In this document: piece after piece, positions 1 to 10,557 of the stretch
Layout of the letters: each line of letters starts with the position of its first letter
Position numbering within the stretch: position 1 is the first letter of the stretch
NCBI RefSeq assembly: GCF_024207115.1
Contig: NZ_CP100128.1
Span: 434,001 to 498,000, forward strand
From: Chromobacterium sp. IIBBL 290-4
GTDB taxonomy: Bacteria > Pseudomonadota > Gammaproteobacteria > Burkholderiales > Chromobacteriaceae
Length of the DNA stretch: 64,000 bases
Direction: 5' to 3'
Notes under the pieces: generated by a model
Told to the model about the DNA's origin: nothing
The model's database searches: none
What the model saw: only the letters and a program-made list of their open reading frames with translations
Translations under genes and position numbers: made by a program

Positions 1-56
1 GGCGTCATCAACACCGACATCACCAGTTCTCGCTGCTGTTGGCTCTGCTCGCTCAT
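1..56 (-). CDS. 5' end of an unidentified gene cut by the window edge
   Basis: An ATG at 56 (minus strand) is preceded by a purine-rich GGAGAGCAAGGA stretch that can serve as ribosome binding site. The 18 visible codons read MSEQSQQQRELVMSVLMT with no stop. This is too short to name a family. The gene is divergent from the metalloprotease-like gene at 155. Confidence 0.4.
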   Translation of the reverse strand, partial: MSEQSQQQRELVMSVLMT

Positions 57-124
57 TCCTTGCTCTCCGATATGCTTGATCAGGACATTCTGCCACGCAT
101 GCTGGTTTTGGACACGATGGCTTC

Positions 125-130
125 TATAAT
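125..130 (+). promoter_or_regulatory. Perfect -10 box upstream of the metalloprotease-like gene
   Basis: TATAAT at 125-130 lies 24 bases before the ATG at 155. Only a weak -35 candidate (TGGTTT-like, around 103-108) sits at normal spacing. A start of transcription near 137 would leave a very short leader carrying the AAGGAAG ribosome binding site at 141-147. Inferred from sequence only. Confidence 0.45.
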
Positions 131-154
131 GAAATGTTAGAAGGAAGCGCCCGC

Positions 155-880
155 ATGTCCATTTCCAGCATCGCCGGGAGCTATGGCGGCTACACGCCCG
201 CCATGCACGGAGCCAACTGCCAATGCCCGGCCTGCCAGCAATTGCGGGCCGAAGCCGCCGCCGTGCCGGCAGCGGGCGCGGCGCAAAACGGCAACGCCAG
301 CTCGGCCTCCTCCATCCCCGCCGCAGGCAATGCCAATGGCGGCGGCAATGGCAGCCAGAACCCATCCGGCCAGGGCGCCGCCCAGAGCGGCAACAGCGCC
401 AACGTCAATCCGGCCCCCCCCAAGGCGCCGGATGGCAAGCCTTTGAACCAACAGCAGCAGAAGGAAGTCACCGAGCTGCAGTCCCGCGACACCGACGTCC
501 GCCGCCATGAAGCCGCGCACCAGGCTGCCGGCGGCGCGCTTGCCGGCTCAGCCACTTTCACCTATCAGCAAGGCCCGGACGGCAAACAATATGCGATAGG
601 CGGCGAGGTGCCCATCCAGCTCAGCAAAGGCACCACCCCGCAACAAACCATCCAGAATGCGGAAACCGTGCACGCCGCCGCGCTGGCCCCTTCCGATCCA
701 TCAGGACAGGATAGGGCGGTGGCCGCCGAAGCCGATCAGATGGAACAGCAAGCCCGCTCCCAGCTATTGCAGCAGCAAAGCGGCAATCAAAATCTCAGTC
801 CGCTGCAAAAGGCCGAAAAAGCCAGCGCCCCGGCCGCGCAACAAACGCAACCGGGGCAGAATATCGACACCTACGCCTGA
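155..880 (+). CDS. Putative metalloprotease, SprA-related / CJM1_0395 family
   Basis: The 241-residue product has a Gly/Ala/Asn/Gln-rich low-complexity N-terminal half and a conserved C-terminal half. The conserved part contains the zinc-protease-like motif HEAAH in the context DVRRHEAAHQAAGG, then YQQGPDGKQYAIGGEV and AALAPSDPSGQDRAVAAEA, which together are the hallmark of the SprA-related family (PF12118) of putative metalloproteases. A CQCPAC cluster near residue 22 is an extra possible metal site. I start at ATG 155, since AAGGAAG at 141-147 fits it; an upstream in-frame ATG at 134 has no such site and lies at the probable transcription start. No signal peptide is evident. The substrate is unknown; the family name is a domain assignment, not a shown activity. 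Confidence 0.75.
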   Translation: MSISSIAGSYGGYTPAMHGANCQCPACQQLRAEAAAVPAAGAAQNGNASSASSIPAAGNANGGGNGSQNPSGQGAAQSGNSANVNPAPPKAPDGKPLNQQQQKEVTELQSRDTDVRRHEAAHQAAGGALAGSATFTYQQGPDGKQYAIGGEVPIQLSKGTTPQQTIQNAETVHAAALAPSDPSGQDRAVAAEADQMEQQARSQLLQQQSGNQNLSPLQKAEKASAPAAQQTQPGQNIDTYA

Positions 881-884
881 GCGC

Positions 885-3404
<2,520 letters not shown>

Positions 3405-3431
3405 ATGCGCCTCCATTGATAAGCTGAGCCC

Positions 3432-3462
3432 ATTACAAACCCTGTAGTCACTACAGGGTCAA
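3432..3462 (-). promoter_or_regulatory. MerR-type promoter/operator of the metal ATPase
   Basis: Reading the minus strand: -35 TTGACC (3462-3457), a 19-base spacer, -10 TGTAAT (3437-3432). A perfect inverted repeat with 10-base arms (ACCCTGTAGT / ACTACAGGGT, 3439-3448 and 3450-3459) around one central C fills the spacer. The over-long spacer carrying the dyad is the classic design of MerR-family metal promoters, which the activator untwists on metal binding. The adjacent regulator gene fits. Confidence 0.9.
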
Positions 3463-3485
3463 GCATGAATTCAACGGGAGGCCTC

Positions 3486-3992
3486 ATGCTGATCGGAGAA
3501 CTGGCGCGGCAAACCGGCTGCGACGCGGAAACCATACGCTATTACGAGCGCGAGGGGCTATTGTCGGCGCCCAACCGCTCCTCTTCAGGCTACCGCCGCT
3601 ACAACGCGGAGCAACTGGGCGAGCTGAATTTCATCCTGCATTGCCGCTCGCTGGGCATGTCGCTGGCCGATATCCGCAATCTGGCGGCCTTCAAGGCCGA
3701 TCACCAGCACGATTGCGACGACATCAATCTGCTGATCGACCAGCAGATCGCCAAAGTGCATCAGCAGATAGAGTCATTGCGGCTGTTGGAGCAGCAACTG
3801 TTGGCTTTGCGCGACAAATGCCATGAAAAGCACCCGGCAGCCGACTGCGGCATCCTGCAAACGCTGGTGGAGGCGGCCGAAGGCGCACCCTGCGTCTGCC
3901 ACACGCCTTTCGGCCAGGACAATCACGGCCACAGCCACGATCACGACCATGCGGCCAAAAAAAATGGCCGGTCCCAAAAGGGCCGGCCTTAA
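3486..3992 (+). CDS. cadR: Cd(II)/Pb(II)-responsive MerR-family regulator (CadR/PbrR type)
   Basis: 168-aa cytoplasmic metal sensor. Residues 1-70 form the MerR winged helix (MLIGELARQTGCDAETIRYY, then EREGLL), followed by the dimerisation coiled coil. The metal-site cysteines are visible as C77 (HDCDD), C112 (KCHEKH) and C121; the nine-residue spacing of the last two is closer to PbrR than to CadR. The C-terminal tail carries CVCH and HGHSHDHDH, a His-rich end also known from CadR proteins. Start at ATG 3486 follows GGGAGG at 3476-3481; an in-frame ATG at 3465 lies within three bases of the operator. Divergent from the ATPase it should regulate. Whether it is a Cd, Pb or Zn sensor cannot be decided by eye. 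Confidence 0.88.
   Translation: MLIGELARQTGCDAETIRYYEREGLLSAPNRSSSGYRRYNAEQLGELNFILHCRSLGMSLADIRNLAAFKADHQHDCDDINLLIDQQIAKVHQQIESLRLLEQQLLALRDKCHEKHPAADCGILQTLVEAAEGAPCVCHTPFGQDNHGHSHDHDHAAKKNGRSQKGRP
3957..3990 (-). terminator. Rho-independent terminator for the cidAB-like operon, inside the regulator's 3' end
   Basis: On the minus strand GGCCGGCCC, loop TTTT, GGG-A-CCGGCC (one bulged A) is followed by eight T. It would stop transcripts from the cidB-like gene ending at 4069. It lies within the last codons of the convergent MerR gene. Confidence 0.7.
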
Positions 3993-4068
3993 TCAACGCT
4001 CGTTTTGGGGAAGAGGAGAAACCCACTGATCACCACCCCACCGGCAACCAGCTCACAACACAAACTCT

Positions 4069-4752
4069 TTACATCCAGTATCCGATCAAGGGCGCGGCGA
4101 ACACCGTCGCCACCCCGGCCAGCATCATCGTCAGACTGGCCACCACGCCTTCTTCGGCGCCGATCTCAGCCGCCTTGGCCGTGCCGGCCGCATGCGCAGC
4201 CGCGCCGAACAAAGCGCCCCGGGCCAAGGCCGAACGGATGGGCAGCACCGTCAGCAACAACTGTCCCAACATCATGCCCGCCACCCCGGTCACCACCACG
4301 AACAAGGCGGTCAGATCGGAAGACCCGCCCAGCGTGTGCGACGCTGCCAAGGCGAACGGCGTGCTGATCGAACGCGGCGCCAGACTTTTCTGCATCACAT
4401 CCGACAGATTCAGCCAGCGCGCCAGCTCCACCGAGCTGATCACCGCCACCGGAATCGCCACCAACACGCCGCAGCTGAGCGACAGCCAATGCTTGCGGAT
4501 GATGGCCCGCTGTTCGTAGATCGGAATCGCGAACGCCACGGTCGCCGGTCCCAGCATCCAGGTCAGCCAACGCGTATCGGCGAAGTAGGTGTGGTAAGGC
4601 ACTTTGGCCAACACCACCAGACCGATGATCAGCAGCGGCACCGCCAGAATCGGCGTGCTCCACCAGCTGCGCGTTTTCAGGTAATACTTTTTGACCCCTC
4701 CGTACAACACCACGGTGAGCACGAAGGACATCAAGGCAATCTCATGTTCCAT
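4069..4752 (-). CDS. LrgB/CidB-family (YohK-like) membrane protein
   Basis: 227-aa inner-membrane protein with about seven hydrophobic segments. Conserved LrgB features are visible: GPATVAFAIPIYEQ, KSISTP-like APRSISTPFALA, and the C-terminal GTAKAAEIGAEEG. LrgB/CidB proteins pair with LrgA/CidA in a holin/antiholin-like system linked to murein hydrolase control, and in other bacteria to pyruvate or glycolate movement. It overlaps the upstream LrgA-like gene by 11 bases, so the two are co-translated. Which of the proposed roles applies here is unknown. Confidence 0.88.
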   Translation of the reverse strand: MEHEIALMSFVLTVVLYGGVKKYYLKTRSWWSTPILAVPLLIIGLVVLAKVPYHTYFADTRWLTWMLGPATVAFAIPIYEQRAIIRKHWLSLSCGVLVAIPVAVISSVELARWLNLSDVMQKSLAPRSISTPFALAASHTLGGSSDLTALFVVVTGVAGMMLGQLLLTVLPIRSALARGALFGAAAHAAGTAKAAEIGAEEGVVASLTMMLAGVATVFAAPLIGYWM

Positions 4753-5194
4753 GAACTTCCACTCCCAGCTGCGCCTTGCGATTGGAAGCGCGGCGACGCA
4801 GCCAAATCTCCAGCCGGTAGCAACGCTCCACCACCAGCGCCGTCACCGCCATCACCAGCGCGGTGGAAGCGACGATCACGGCCAGCAGCTTGACGCCGGC
4901 GGACAGGATCACGTCCGGGTACTGCACCACCGCCACCACGGCCGGGATGAAGAACAGCAGCATCTCGGCCAACAACCAGCGCGCGCCGTGACGGAACCAA
5001 TTCACCGGCAGCAAGCCAGACCATAATCCGGCCAACACCATCAGCATCCCCAGCACCCCGGCCGGCAAAGCCGGCAGAAAACGGCGGGACAGCTCGCTGG
5101 CCGCCAGCCACACCAGGCTCAGCAGCAGGACCTGGAAAAAGGTCGTCAGCAGCGGCGACAGGCGGGAAAACATACGGCTGGCCATGATCGGCAT
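4742..5194 (-). CDS. CidA/LrgA-family (holin-like) membrane protein
   Basis: 150-aa hydrophobic protein with four predicted membrane helices and a basic C-terminus. The ALPAGVLGMLMV segment and the FFIPAVVAVVQY segment match the conserved core of the LrgA/CidA family (PF03788). First gene of a two-gene operon with the LrgB-like gene. The start is uncertain: neither ATG 5194 nor the in-frame ATG three codons later has a strong ribosome site. Divergent from a LysR gene 94 bases away, which is the usual arrangement for cidAB with CidR. Confidence 0.85.
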   Translation of the reverse strand: MPIMASRMFSRLSPLLTTFFQVLLLSLVWLAASELSRRFLPALPAGVLGMLMVLAGLWSGLLPVNWFRHGARWLLAEMLLFFIPAVVAVVQYPDVILSAGVKLLAVIVASTALVMAVTALVVERCYRLEIWLRRRASNRKAQLGVEVHGT

Positions 5195-5235
5195 CCATCA
5201 AACTTAGGAGTTGAAGCTAGTATAGCCAGCCTACT

Positions 5236-5252
5236 TTCATTCTAAAAATGAA
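5236..5252. promoter_or_regulatory. LysR-type T-N11-A inverted repeat between the LysR gene and cidA
   Basis: TTCATT and AATGAA (5236-5241, 5247-5252) are perfect inverted arms around five A/T-rich bases, a T-N11-A layout typical of LysR operators. It lies centrally in the 94-base divergent intergenic region. Confidence 0.5.
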
Positions 5253-5288
5253 TTAAAATTATCAAGACGATTCCAAGAAGGAATGCAA

Positions 5289-6179
5289 ATGGACATCCGC
5301 GCGCTGCGCTATTTCGTGGAGCTGGTGAAATGCCAAAGCTTCACCCGCGCCGCCGACGCGCTGTTCGTCACCCAGCCGACGATCAGCAAAATGGTGAAGC
5401 AACTGGAAGAAGAGCTGGGCATGCCGCTGATTCTGCGCGAGGGCCGCAGCTTCCGGCTGACCGACGCCGGCCGTGTCACTTATGAACGCGGGCTGGACGT
5501 GCTGTCGGCCATGCACCAGCTGAAAAACGAGCTGGCCGACCTGTCCACCCTCAGCCGCGGCGAGCTGGTGGTAGGCCTGCCGCCGATGGTGGGCGTGGCC
5601 TTCTTCGCGCCGGTGGTCAGCCATTACCGCCGCCTGTATCCGCAAATCGAATTGAAGATGGTGGAAGACGGCGCGCTGGCGATAGAAAACCGCATCAAGA
5701 GCGGCGAGCTGGAAATCGGCGTGGCGGTGCTGCCGGTGGACAGCCAGCTCTACGATCACTACTCGGTGGTGCGCGATCCCTTGTGCCTGGTAGCCACCGC
5801 CGGCTCCCGCTGGCATGGCCAGACCGCGGTGCGGCTATCCGACATCGCCGATCAGCCGCTGGTGCTGTATCCGGACGACTTCACCTTGAGCCGCCGCGTC
5901 GCAGACGCCTTTCGCGAACTGGGCAAGACGCCCAATATCGTCGGCCGCAGCGCGCACTGGGACTTCATCGTGGAGCTGGTGGCCGCCAATCTGGGCGTGA
6001 CGCTGCTGCCGCGCAGCATCGTCGAGCGGCTGGACCGCGGGCAATACGATGTGATCCCGCTATTCGACAACAAGCTGTATTGGCATTTGGCGCTGATCTG
6101 GCAGCGCGGCGGCTACCTGTCCCACGCCGCCCGCGCCTGGCTGGCGCTGACGCGGGAGCGGCTGGGCGGCCAGGGATGA
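5289..6179 (+). CDS. LysR-family transcriptional regulator (CidR-like position)
   Basis: 296 aa: N-terminal winged helix (residues 1-60; SFTRAADALFVTQPTISKMVKQLEEELG) and a C-terminal effector domain from about residue 90. Start at ATG 5289 is preferred because AAGGA at 5277-5281 gives proper spacing; the ATG at 5283 abuts the site. Divergent from the cidAB-like pair, so it probably regulates that pair, as CidR does elsewhere; this is inferred from position. Followed by a strong hairpin shared with the convergent rlmB. Confidence 0.87.
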   Translation: MDIRALRYFVELVKCQSFTRAADALFVTQPTISKMVKQLEEELGMPLILREGRSFRLTDAGRVTYERGLDVLSAMHQLKNELADLSTLSRGELVVGLPPMVGVAFFAPVVSHYRRLYPQIELKMVEDGALAIENRIKSGELEIGVAVLPVDSQLYDHYSVVRDPLCLVATAGSRWHGQTAVRLSDIADQPLVLYPDDFTLSRRVADAFRELGKTPNIVGRSAHWDFIVELVAANLGVTLLPRSIVERLDRGQYDVIPLFDNKLYWHLALIWQRGGYLSHAARAWLALTRERLGGQG

Positions 6180-6203
6180 AAAAGGCCGCGAACGCGGCCT
6201 TTT
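6180..6203. terminator. Bidirectional terminator between the LysR gene and rlmB
   Basis: GGCCGCG, loop AA, CGCGGCC, flanked by four A on the left and four T on the right, so it can work in both directions for the two convergent genes. Confidence 0.85.
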
Positions 6204-6217
6204 CAAACGGGGAGAAT

Positions 6218-6967
6218 TTACGCCTGCCCCTTCAGCACCCGCTGGCGGCGGCTTTCCGACAGCACCATGCCGGACGACACCGACACATTCAGGCTTTCAA
6301 CAGTGCCGAACATCGGGATGGACACCAGCACGTCGCAATGCTCGCGCGTCAGGCGGCGCATGCCCTCGCCCTCGGCGCCCATCACCCAGGCCAGCGGACC
6401 GGCGGCTTCGAAGTGATAGAGGTCGGTGTCGGCTTCCATGGTGGTGCCGGCGATCCACACTCCGGCGTCTTTCAGGTCGCGCAAGGTGCGGGCCAGATTG
6501 GTGACCGTGATGTAGGGCACCACTTCGGCCGCGCCGCAGGCCACCTTGGAGACGGTGGCGTTCAAGGTGGCGGAGCGGTCCTTGGGCGCGATCACCGCGT
6601 GCGCGCCCATCGCGTCGGCGACGCGCAGGCAGGCGCCCAGATTGTGCGGATCGGTGACGCCGTCCAGGATCAGCAGTAGCGGCGGCTCGGACAGGTTTTC
6701 CAGCACGTCGTCCAGGTCCACGTAGTTCATGCTGGCGTCTATCATCGCCACCACGCCCTGGTGGCGGGCGTTGCCGCTCATGCTGTCCAGGCGCTCCTTG
6801 TCGACGATGTGCAGCTTGATCTTCTCTTCGCCGGCCTTTTCCAGCACGGCCTTGGCGCGCGCGTCCTGGCGGCCGCCGGCCAGCCAGATTTCCAGCAGGC
6901 TTTTCGGGTTCTGCCACAGGCGGGCGTTGATGGCGTGGAAGCCGTGTATCAGGCGTTTGTTGCTCAT
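6218..6967 (-). CDS. rlmB: 23S rRNA (guanosine-2'-O)-methyltransferase RlmB
   Basis: 249-aa SpoU-family enzyme that methylates the ribose of G2251 in the 23S rRNA peptidyl-transferase loop using S-adenosylmethionine. The N-terminal L30e-like substrate-binding domain ([11 protein letters not shown]) is followed by the knotted SPOUT domain with its three motifs: [32 protein letters not shown], and [18 protein letters not shown]. Start at ATG 6967 gives the normal family length; the longer open frame upstream runs into the neighbouring gene's sequence. The gene is not next to rnr as in enterobacteria. Confidence 0.95.
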   Translation of the reverse strand: MSNKRLIHGFHAINARLWQNPKSLLEIWLAGGRQDARAKAVLEKAGEEKIKLHIVDKERLDSMSGNARHQGVVAMIDASMNYVDLDDVLENLSEPPLLLILDGVTDPHNLGACLRVADAMGAHAVIAPKDRSATLNATVSKVACGAAEVVPYITVTNLARTLRDLKDAGVWIAGTTMEADTDLYHFEAAGPLAWVMGAEGEGMRRLTREHCDVLVSIPMFGTVESLNVSVSSGMVLSESRRQRVLKGQA

Positions 6968-7028
6968 GGCGGAGATTCTCGATTCACAATCCCGCCATTT
7001 TAGCCGCAAGCGGCGGCAAGGCCCAGCT

Positions 7029-10000
7029 TTACGCCATCGCCGCCTGTTTCTGCCAGCGCAGCGCCTGCTCGGCGAACTCCGCCGCCGGCAGCGGCCGGCT
7101 GAACTGATAGCCCTGCAGCGTGTGGCAACCCTTGGCCTGCAGGAAGCTGGCCTGCTCCTCGCTCTCCACGCCCTCGGCCACCACATGGAACTGCAGCTTC
7201 TTGGCCATGGCCAGGATGGCTTCGGCAATGGCGGCGTTGTCGCCGTCCTCCGGCAGTCCGTCCACAAAGGAGCGGTCTATCTTCAGCGTGTCCAGCGGAA
7301 AGCGCTTCAGGTAGGACAACGAGGAATAGCCGGTGCCGAAATCGTCTATCGACAGCCATACCCCCAGCGCCTTCAGTTCGGTCAGCAGCTGCACCGCCTC
7401 GTCCGGATTCTGCATCAGCATGCTCTCGGTGATTTCCAGCTCCAGCCGCTCGGCCGGCAAGCCGGCCGCGGACAGCGCATCCTCCACCTTGGACAGCAAG
7501 GAAGCCTGGCCGAACTGCCGCGGCGACAGATTCACCGCCAGGCGCGGCACCCGCACGCCGGCCTCGTCCCAGGCCGCCAATTGGCGGCAGGCTTCGCGCA
7601 GCACCCAGTCGCCCACCGGCTTGATCAGGCCGGTTTCCTCCGCCAAGGAGATGAAACGCACCGGCGGCACCAGGCCCAATTGCGGGTGGCGCCAGCGCAG
7701 CAAGGCTTCGGCGCCTTCCAGCTCGCGGCTGTTGGCATTGACCTGCGGCTGGTAGTGCAGCTCGAACTCGTTGCGCTCCAGCGCCATGCGCAAGCCGGTC
7801 TCCAGCAGCAGCCGCTCGAAAGTCTGGGTGTTCATGCCGATGTCGAAGAACTGATAGGTGTTCTTGCCCGCCTCCTTGGCGCGGTACATCGCCACATCGG
7901 CGTTTTTCAGCAGGGTGCGCGCGTCCTCGCCATCATGCGGGAACACGCTGATGCCTATGCTGCCGGTGATGAAGACCTCGTGTTCTTCCAGGCTCAGCGG
8001 CTTGGCCAGTTCGCTCAAAACGGCGCCGGCCATGTCGGCCAGTTGCTTATGGCTTTCATAACCGCTCATCAGCAAGGTGAACTCGTCGCCGCCCAGCCGC
8101 GCCAGCAAGCCTTTGCCGCCCACCACCCGCGACAAGCGCAGCGCGATCTCGCACAGCAGTTGATCGCCGGCCTGATGGCCGAAGGAGTCGTTGATCAGCT
8201 TGAAACGGTCCAGGTCGATGAACATCACCGCCAGCTGGCCGTTCTGCGCCGCCATCCTGAGCAAAGCCGCGTCCAGATGATTGGTCAGGCTGCTGCGATT
8301 GGGCAGCCGGGTCAGCGGATCGTGGTTGGCCAGGAATTGCAGCCGCTCTTCCGCCTCTTTGCGCTGGGTGATGTCGGAGAACACCGCGACGTAATTGCAC
8401 AGCGCGCCATCCTCGTCGCGCAAGGCCGAAATCGATATTTCCGCCGGATACCATTCGCCGCTCTTGCGCCGGTCCAGCATTTCGCCGTGCCAATGGCCGG
8501 CGGCGGCCAGCGCTTCCTGCATCGCCTGGCGCTGCGTGTCCATCCGGAAAATGCGCGAGGAGCGGCCCAGAGTCTCCTGCTCGGAAAAGCCGGTGATGCG
8601 CGAAAACGCGTCGTTGACGGCGATGATGCGCGCCGCCGAATCCAGGATCAGAATGCCTTCCGCCGAATTCTCGAACACCTTGGCAGCCAAGCGCAGATTG
8701 GTGTCGGCCAGCAGGCGCTCGGAAATATCCATCACTACGCCTATCACCGCCTTGCGCCCATCCAGCTCGAACAGCCGGCTGTGCACCTCCACATCCACCA
8801 GCACGCCGTCCTTGCGCAAGCCGCGCGTGGAGTAATGCATCACCGCGATATTGTCGCGGAAGCGGCGCATCAGCTGGTTGCGGATGCGGTCCGCCTCGCC
8901 CGGCGCCAGCACCTCGTTCAAACCCAGCCCGGTCACCTCTTCCGGCGCGTAGCCCAGAATGTCGGCCAGCTTGGGATTGACGTAGACCATCTTCTCATCC
9001 TGCAGGATGTAGATGCCCACCAGCGACTGCTCCACCAGCGCGAGGTAACGCTCCTCCGCCTCGCGCTTGGCCTTTTGCTCGCGCTTGCTCAGCGTGATGT
9101 CGGTGTCCACACTGCCTACGCCGGCCGGGCGGCCCTCGGCGTCGAACAAGGGAAACTTGGAAGCCAAAAGATAGGTCTCCACGCCATTGAGAACGAAATG
9201 CTCCTCAAACTGGCGCGGCGACAACAGATTCAGCACCTGCTGGTCTTGCTCGCGGATCTGCCTGGCGTCGTTCTCATCGAACACATCCTCGGGCCGCTTG
9301 CCCAGCATCGCGTGGGCCGGCGCGCCGACGCGATTGGCGTAAGCGGCGTTCACCAGCAGATAGCGTCCCTCCATGTCCTTCAGCGACATCATGGTGGGAC
9401 TGTTGTTGACCAGCGATTCAATCCTGGCCTGGAACGTCTTCAGCGCGGCTTCGTCGCTTCGGCGGCCATCCATCAGCATCGCCACCAGCAGGCCGGACAC
9501 ATTCAAGGCCAGGGCCAGCAGCAAATCCGTCAACACATCGCCAGCGTGGCGGGGCGTCCACCCCAGCTGCAGCGTCGCCAAAGACAGGCATAGCATGACC
9601 ATCGCCGCAGTCAGCGCCGAGCCTGACATGCTGGTGCGGCAAGCCGCCCAGAGAATCAAAGGAAACAGCAACAGTTGAACCGAGACGCCGAAGAGCTGGC
9701 CGCTGTAAAACCACACGCCCGCGCCCGCGGCCACCGACAGCAAGATCAGCGTCAGCTCGAGCCGCGTCGCCAGCGATCGTTGCGCCGACCACGACAAGGG
9801 CACGCAGACGAACATGGCTGATGCCAGGGCCAGCCATAACTCGGCGCCCCAGCGCCAAGGCGGCATCGCCGTGCCCGCGCTCAGCCAGGCATACAGGAAT
9901 AATGGCGCGCAGGCCAACAGCGCCGGACCGAAAAACAGCGCGAACAACACCCGGCGCAATGCCTGCGGCGTGCTGGGCATGCGCCCGCCCCGCAGCCCCG

Positions 10001-10271
10001 TCAGGCTCAGGCCCGGCGCCAGCAAATATAAAGACGCGGTCAACGCCAGCGCCCATAGCGTCGGCATCGCCGCCCCCGCCAGCGCGCCAGCGGCCAAAGG
10101 CCACCACCAGCTGCGCCTCGCGTCGCTCGCCAGCAATTGCCAAGTCAACAAGCCATGCGGCAGCAAGGCCGCCAGCTTCAGCGTCGCCTGCGGGCTCTGC
10201 GGCCAGAGCGCCACGCAAGCGAGAAAGCTCAGGAAAACCAGCAGCTCCCTGACCCAAGGTGCGGTTCTCAC
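7029..10271 (-). CDS. Membrane-anchored PAS-GGDEF-EAL cyclic-di-GMP protein
   Basis: 1080-aa predicted inner-membrane signalling protein. About residues 1-270 hold eight or so hydrophobic helices (MASE-like sensor). Three PAS domains follow at roughly 280-400, 405-525 and 530-650. A GGDEF domain has an intact LGGDEF motif near 724 but no RxxD inhibitory site before it. The EAL domain keeps EALLRW (about 853), [15 protein letters not shown] and [11 protein letters not shown], so phosphodiesterase activity is plausible. Net direction of c-di-GMP turnover cannot be read from sequence. The start is a GTG at 10271 with purine-rich sequence upstream. The gap to rlmB is 61 bases on the same strand. 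Confidence 0.9.
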   Translation of the reverse strand: MRTAPWVRELLVFLSFLACVALWPQSPQATLKLAALLPHGLLTWQLLASDARRSWWWPLAAGALAGAAMPTLWALALTASLYLLAPGLSLTGLRGGRMPSTPQALRRVLFALFFGPALLACAPLFLYAWLSAGTAMPPWRWGAELWLALASAMFVCVPLSWSAQRSLATRLELTLILLSVAAGAGVWFYSGQLFGVSVQLLLFPLILWAACRTSMSGSALTAAMVMLCLSLATLQLGWTPRHAGDVLTDLLLALALNVSGLLVAMLMDGRRSDEAALKTFQARIESLVNNSPTMMSLKDMEGRYLLVNAAYANRVGAPAHAMLGKRPEDVFDENDARQIREQDQQVLNLLSPRQFEEHFVLNGVETYLLASKFPLFDAEGRPAGVGSVDTDITLSKREQKAKREAEERYLALVEQSLVGIYILQDEKMVYVNPKLADILGYAPEEVTGLGLNEVLAPGEADRIRNQLMRRFRDNIAVMHYSTRGLRKDGVLVDVEVHSRLFELDGRKAVIGVVMDISERLLADTNLRLAAKVFENSAEGILILDSAARIIAVNDAFSRITGFSEQETLGRSSRIFRMDTQRQAMQEALAAAGHWHGEMLDRRKSGEWYPAEISISALRDEDGALCNYVAVFSDITQRKEAEERLQFLANHDPLTRLPNRSSLTNHLDAALLRMAAQNGQLAVMFIDLDRFKLINDSFGHQAGDQLLCEIALRLSRVVGGKGLLARLGGDEFTLLMSGYESHKQLADMAGAVLSELAKPLSLEEHEVFITGSIGISVFPHDGEDARTLLKNADVAMYRAKEAGKNTYQFFDIGMNTQTFERLLLETGLRMALERNEFELHYQPQVNANSRELEGAEALLRWRHPQLGLVPPVRFISLAEETGLIKPVGDWVLREACRQLAAWDEAGVRVPRLAVNLSPRQFGQASLLSKVEDALSAAGLPAERLELEITESMLMQNPDEAVQLLTELKALGVWLSIDDFGTGYSSLSYLKRFPLDTLKIDRSFVDGLPEDGDNAAIAEAILAMAKKLQFHVVAEGVESEEQASFLQAKGCHTLQGYQFSRPLPAAEFAEQALRWQKQAAMA

Positions 10272-10514
10272 TCTCTCAATTCCTCTTCACATTGTCTTCC
10301 GGCTCGGCGGCGCTTTGCGCGCCCCAATGCCCGTCGCGCCGCGTGGGCGCGATAGGATCATTATTATTTTTCCTGATACCGCACTGGCATTAAATTGCGT
10401 AAAACCTTTGTCAAAACGACCCAGCCTTGAGTCTAGCGCATACGATATCCGGGAATTGACATGACGGCTAGTTTTGATTGTCCGGCAAATGCGGGTTAAG
10501 GGCGCGCTGAGGAC

Positions 10515-10523
10515 TGTTATAAT
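10515..10523 (+). promoter_or_regulatory. Extended -10 promoter upstream of mfd
   Basis: TG-T-TATAAT (10515-10523) is a perfect extended -10 element 34 bases before the mfd start. The -35 region at normal spacing (TTAAGG/GTTAAG around 10496) is poor, which extended -10 promoters tolerate. Confidence 0.6.
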
Positions 10524-10557
10524 CGCCGCAAGCCTAATTTCTTAGAAGCCAAGCATC

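Noticed and set aside
6729..9593. A 954-codon open frame on the plus strand
   Set aside because: Antisense to the PAS-GGDEF-EAL gene and rlmB; no ribosome site and no domain.
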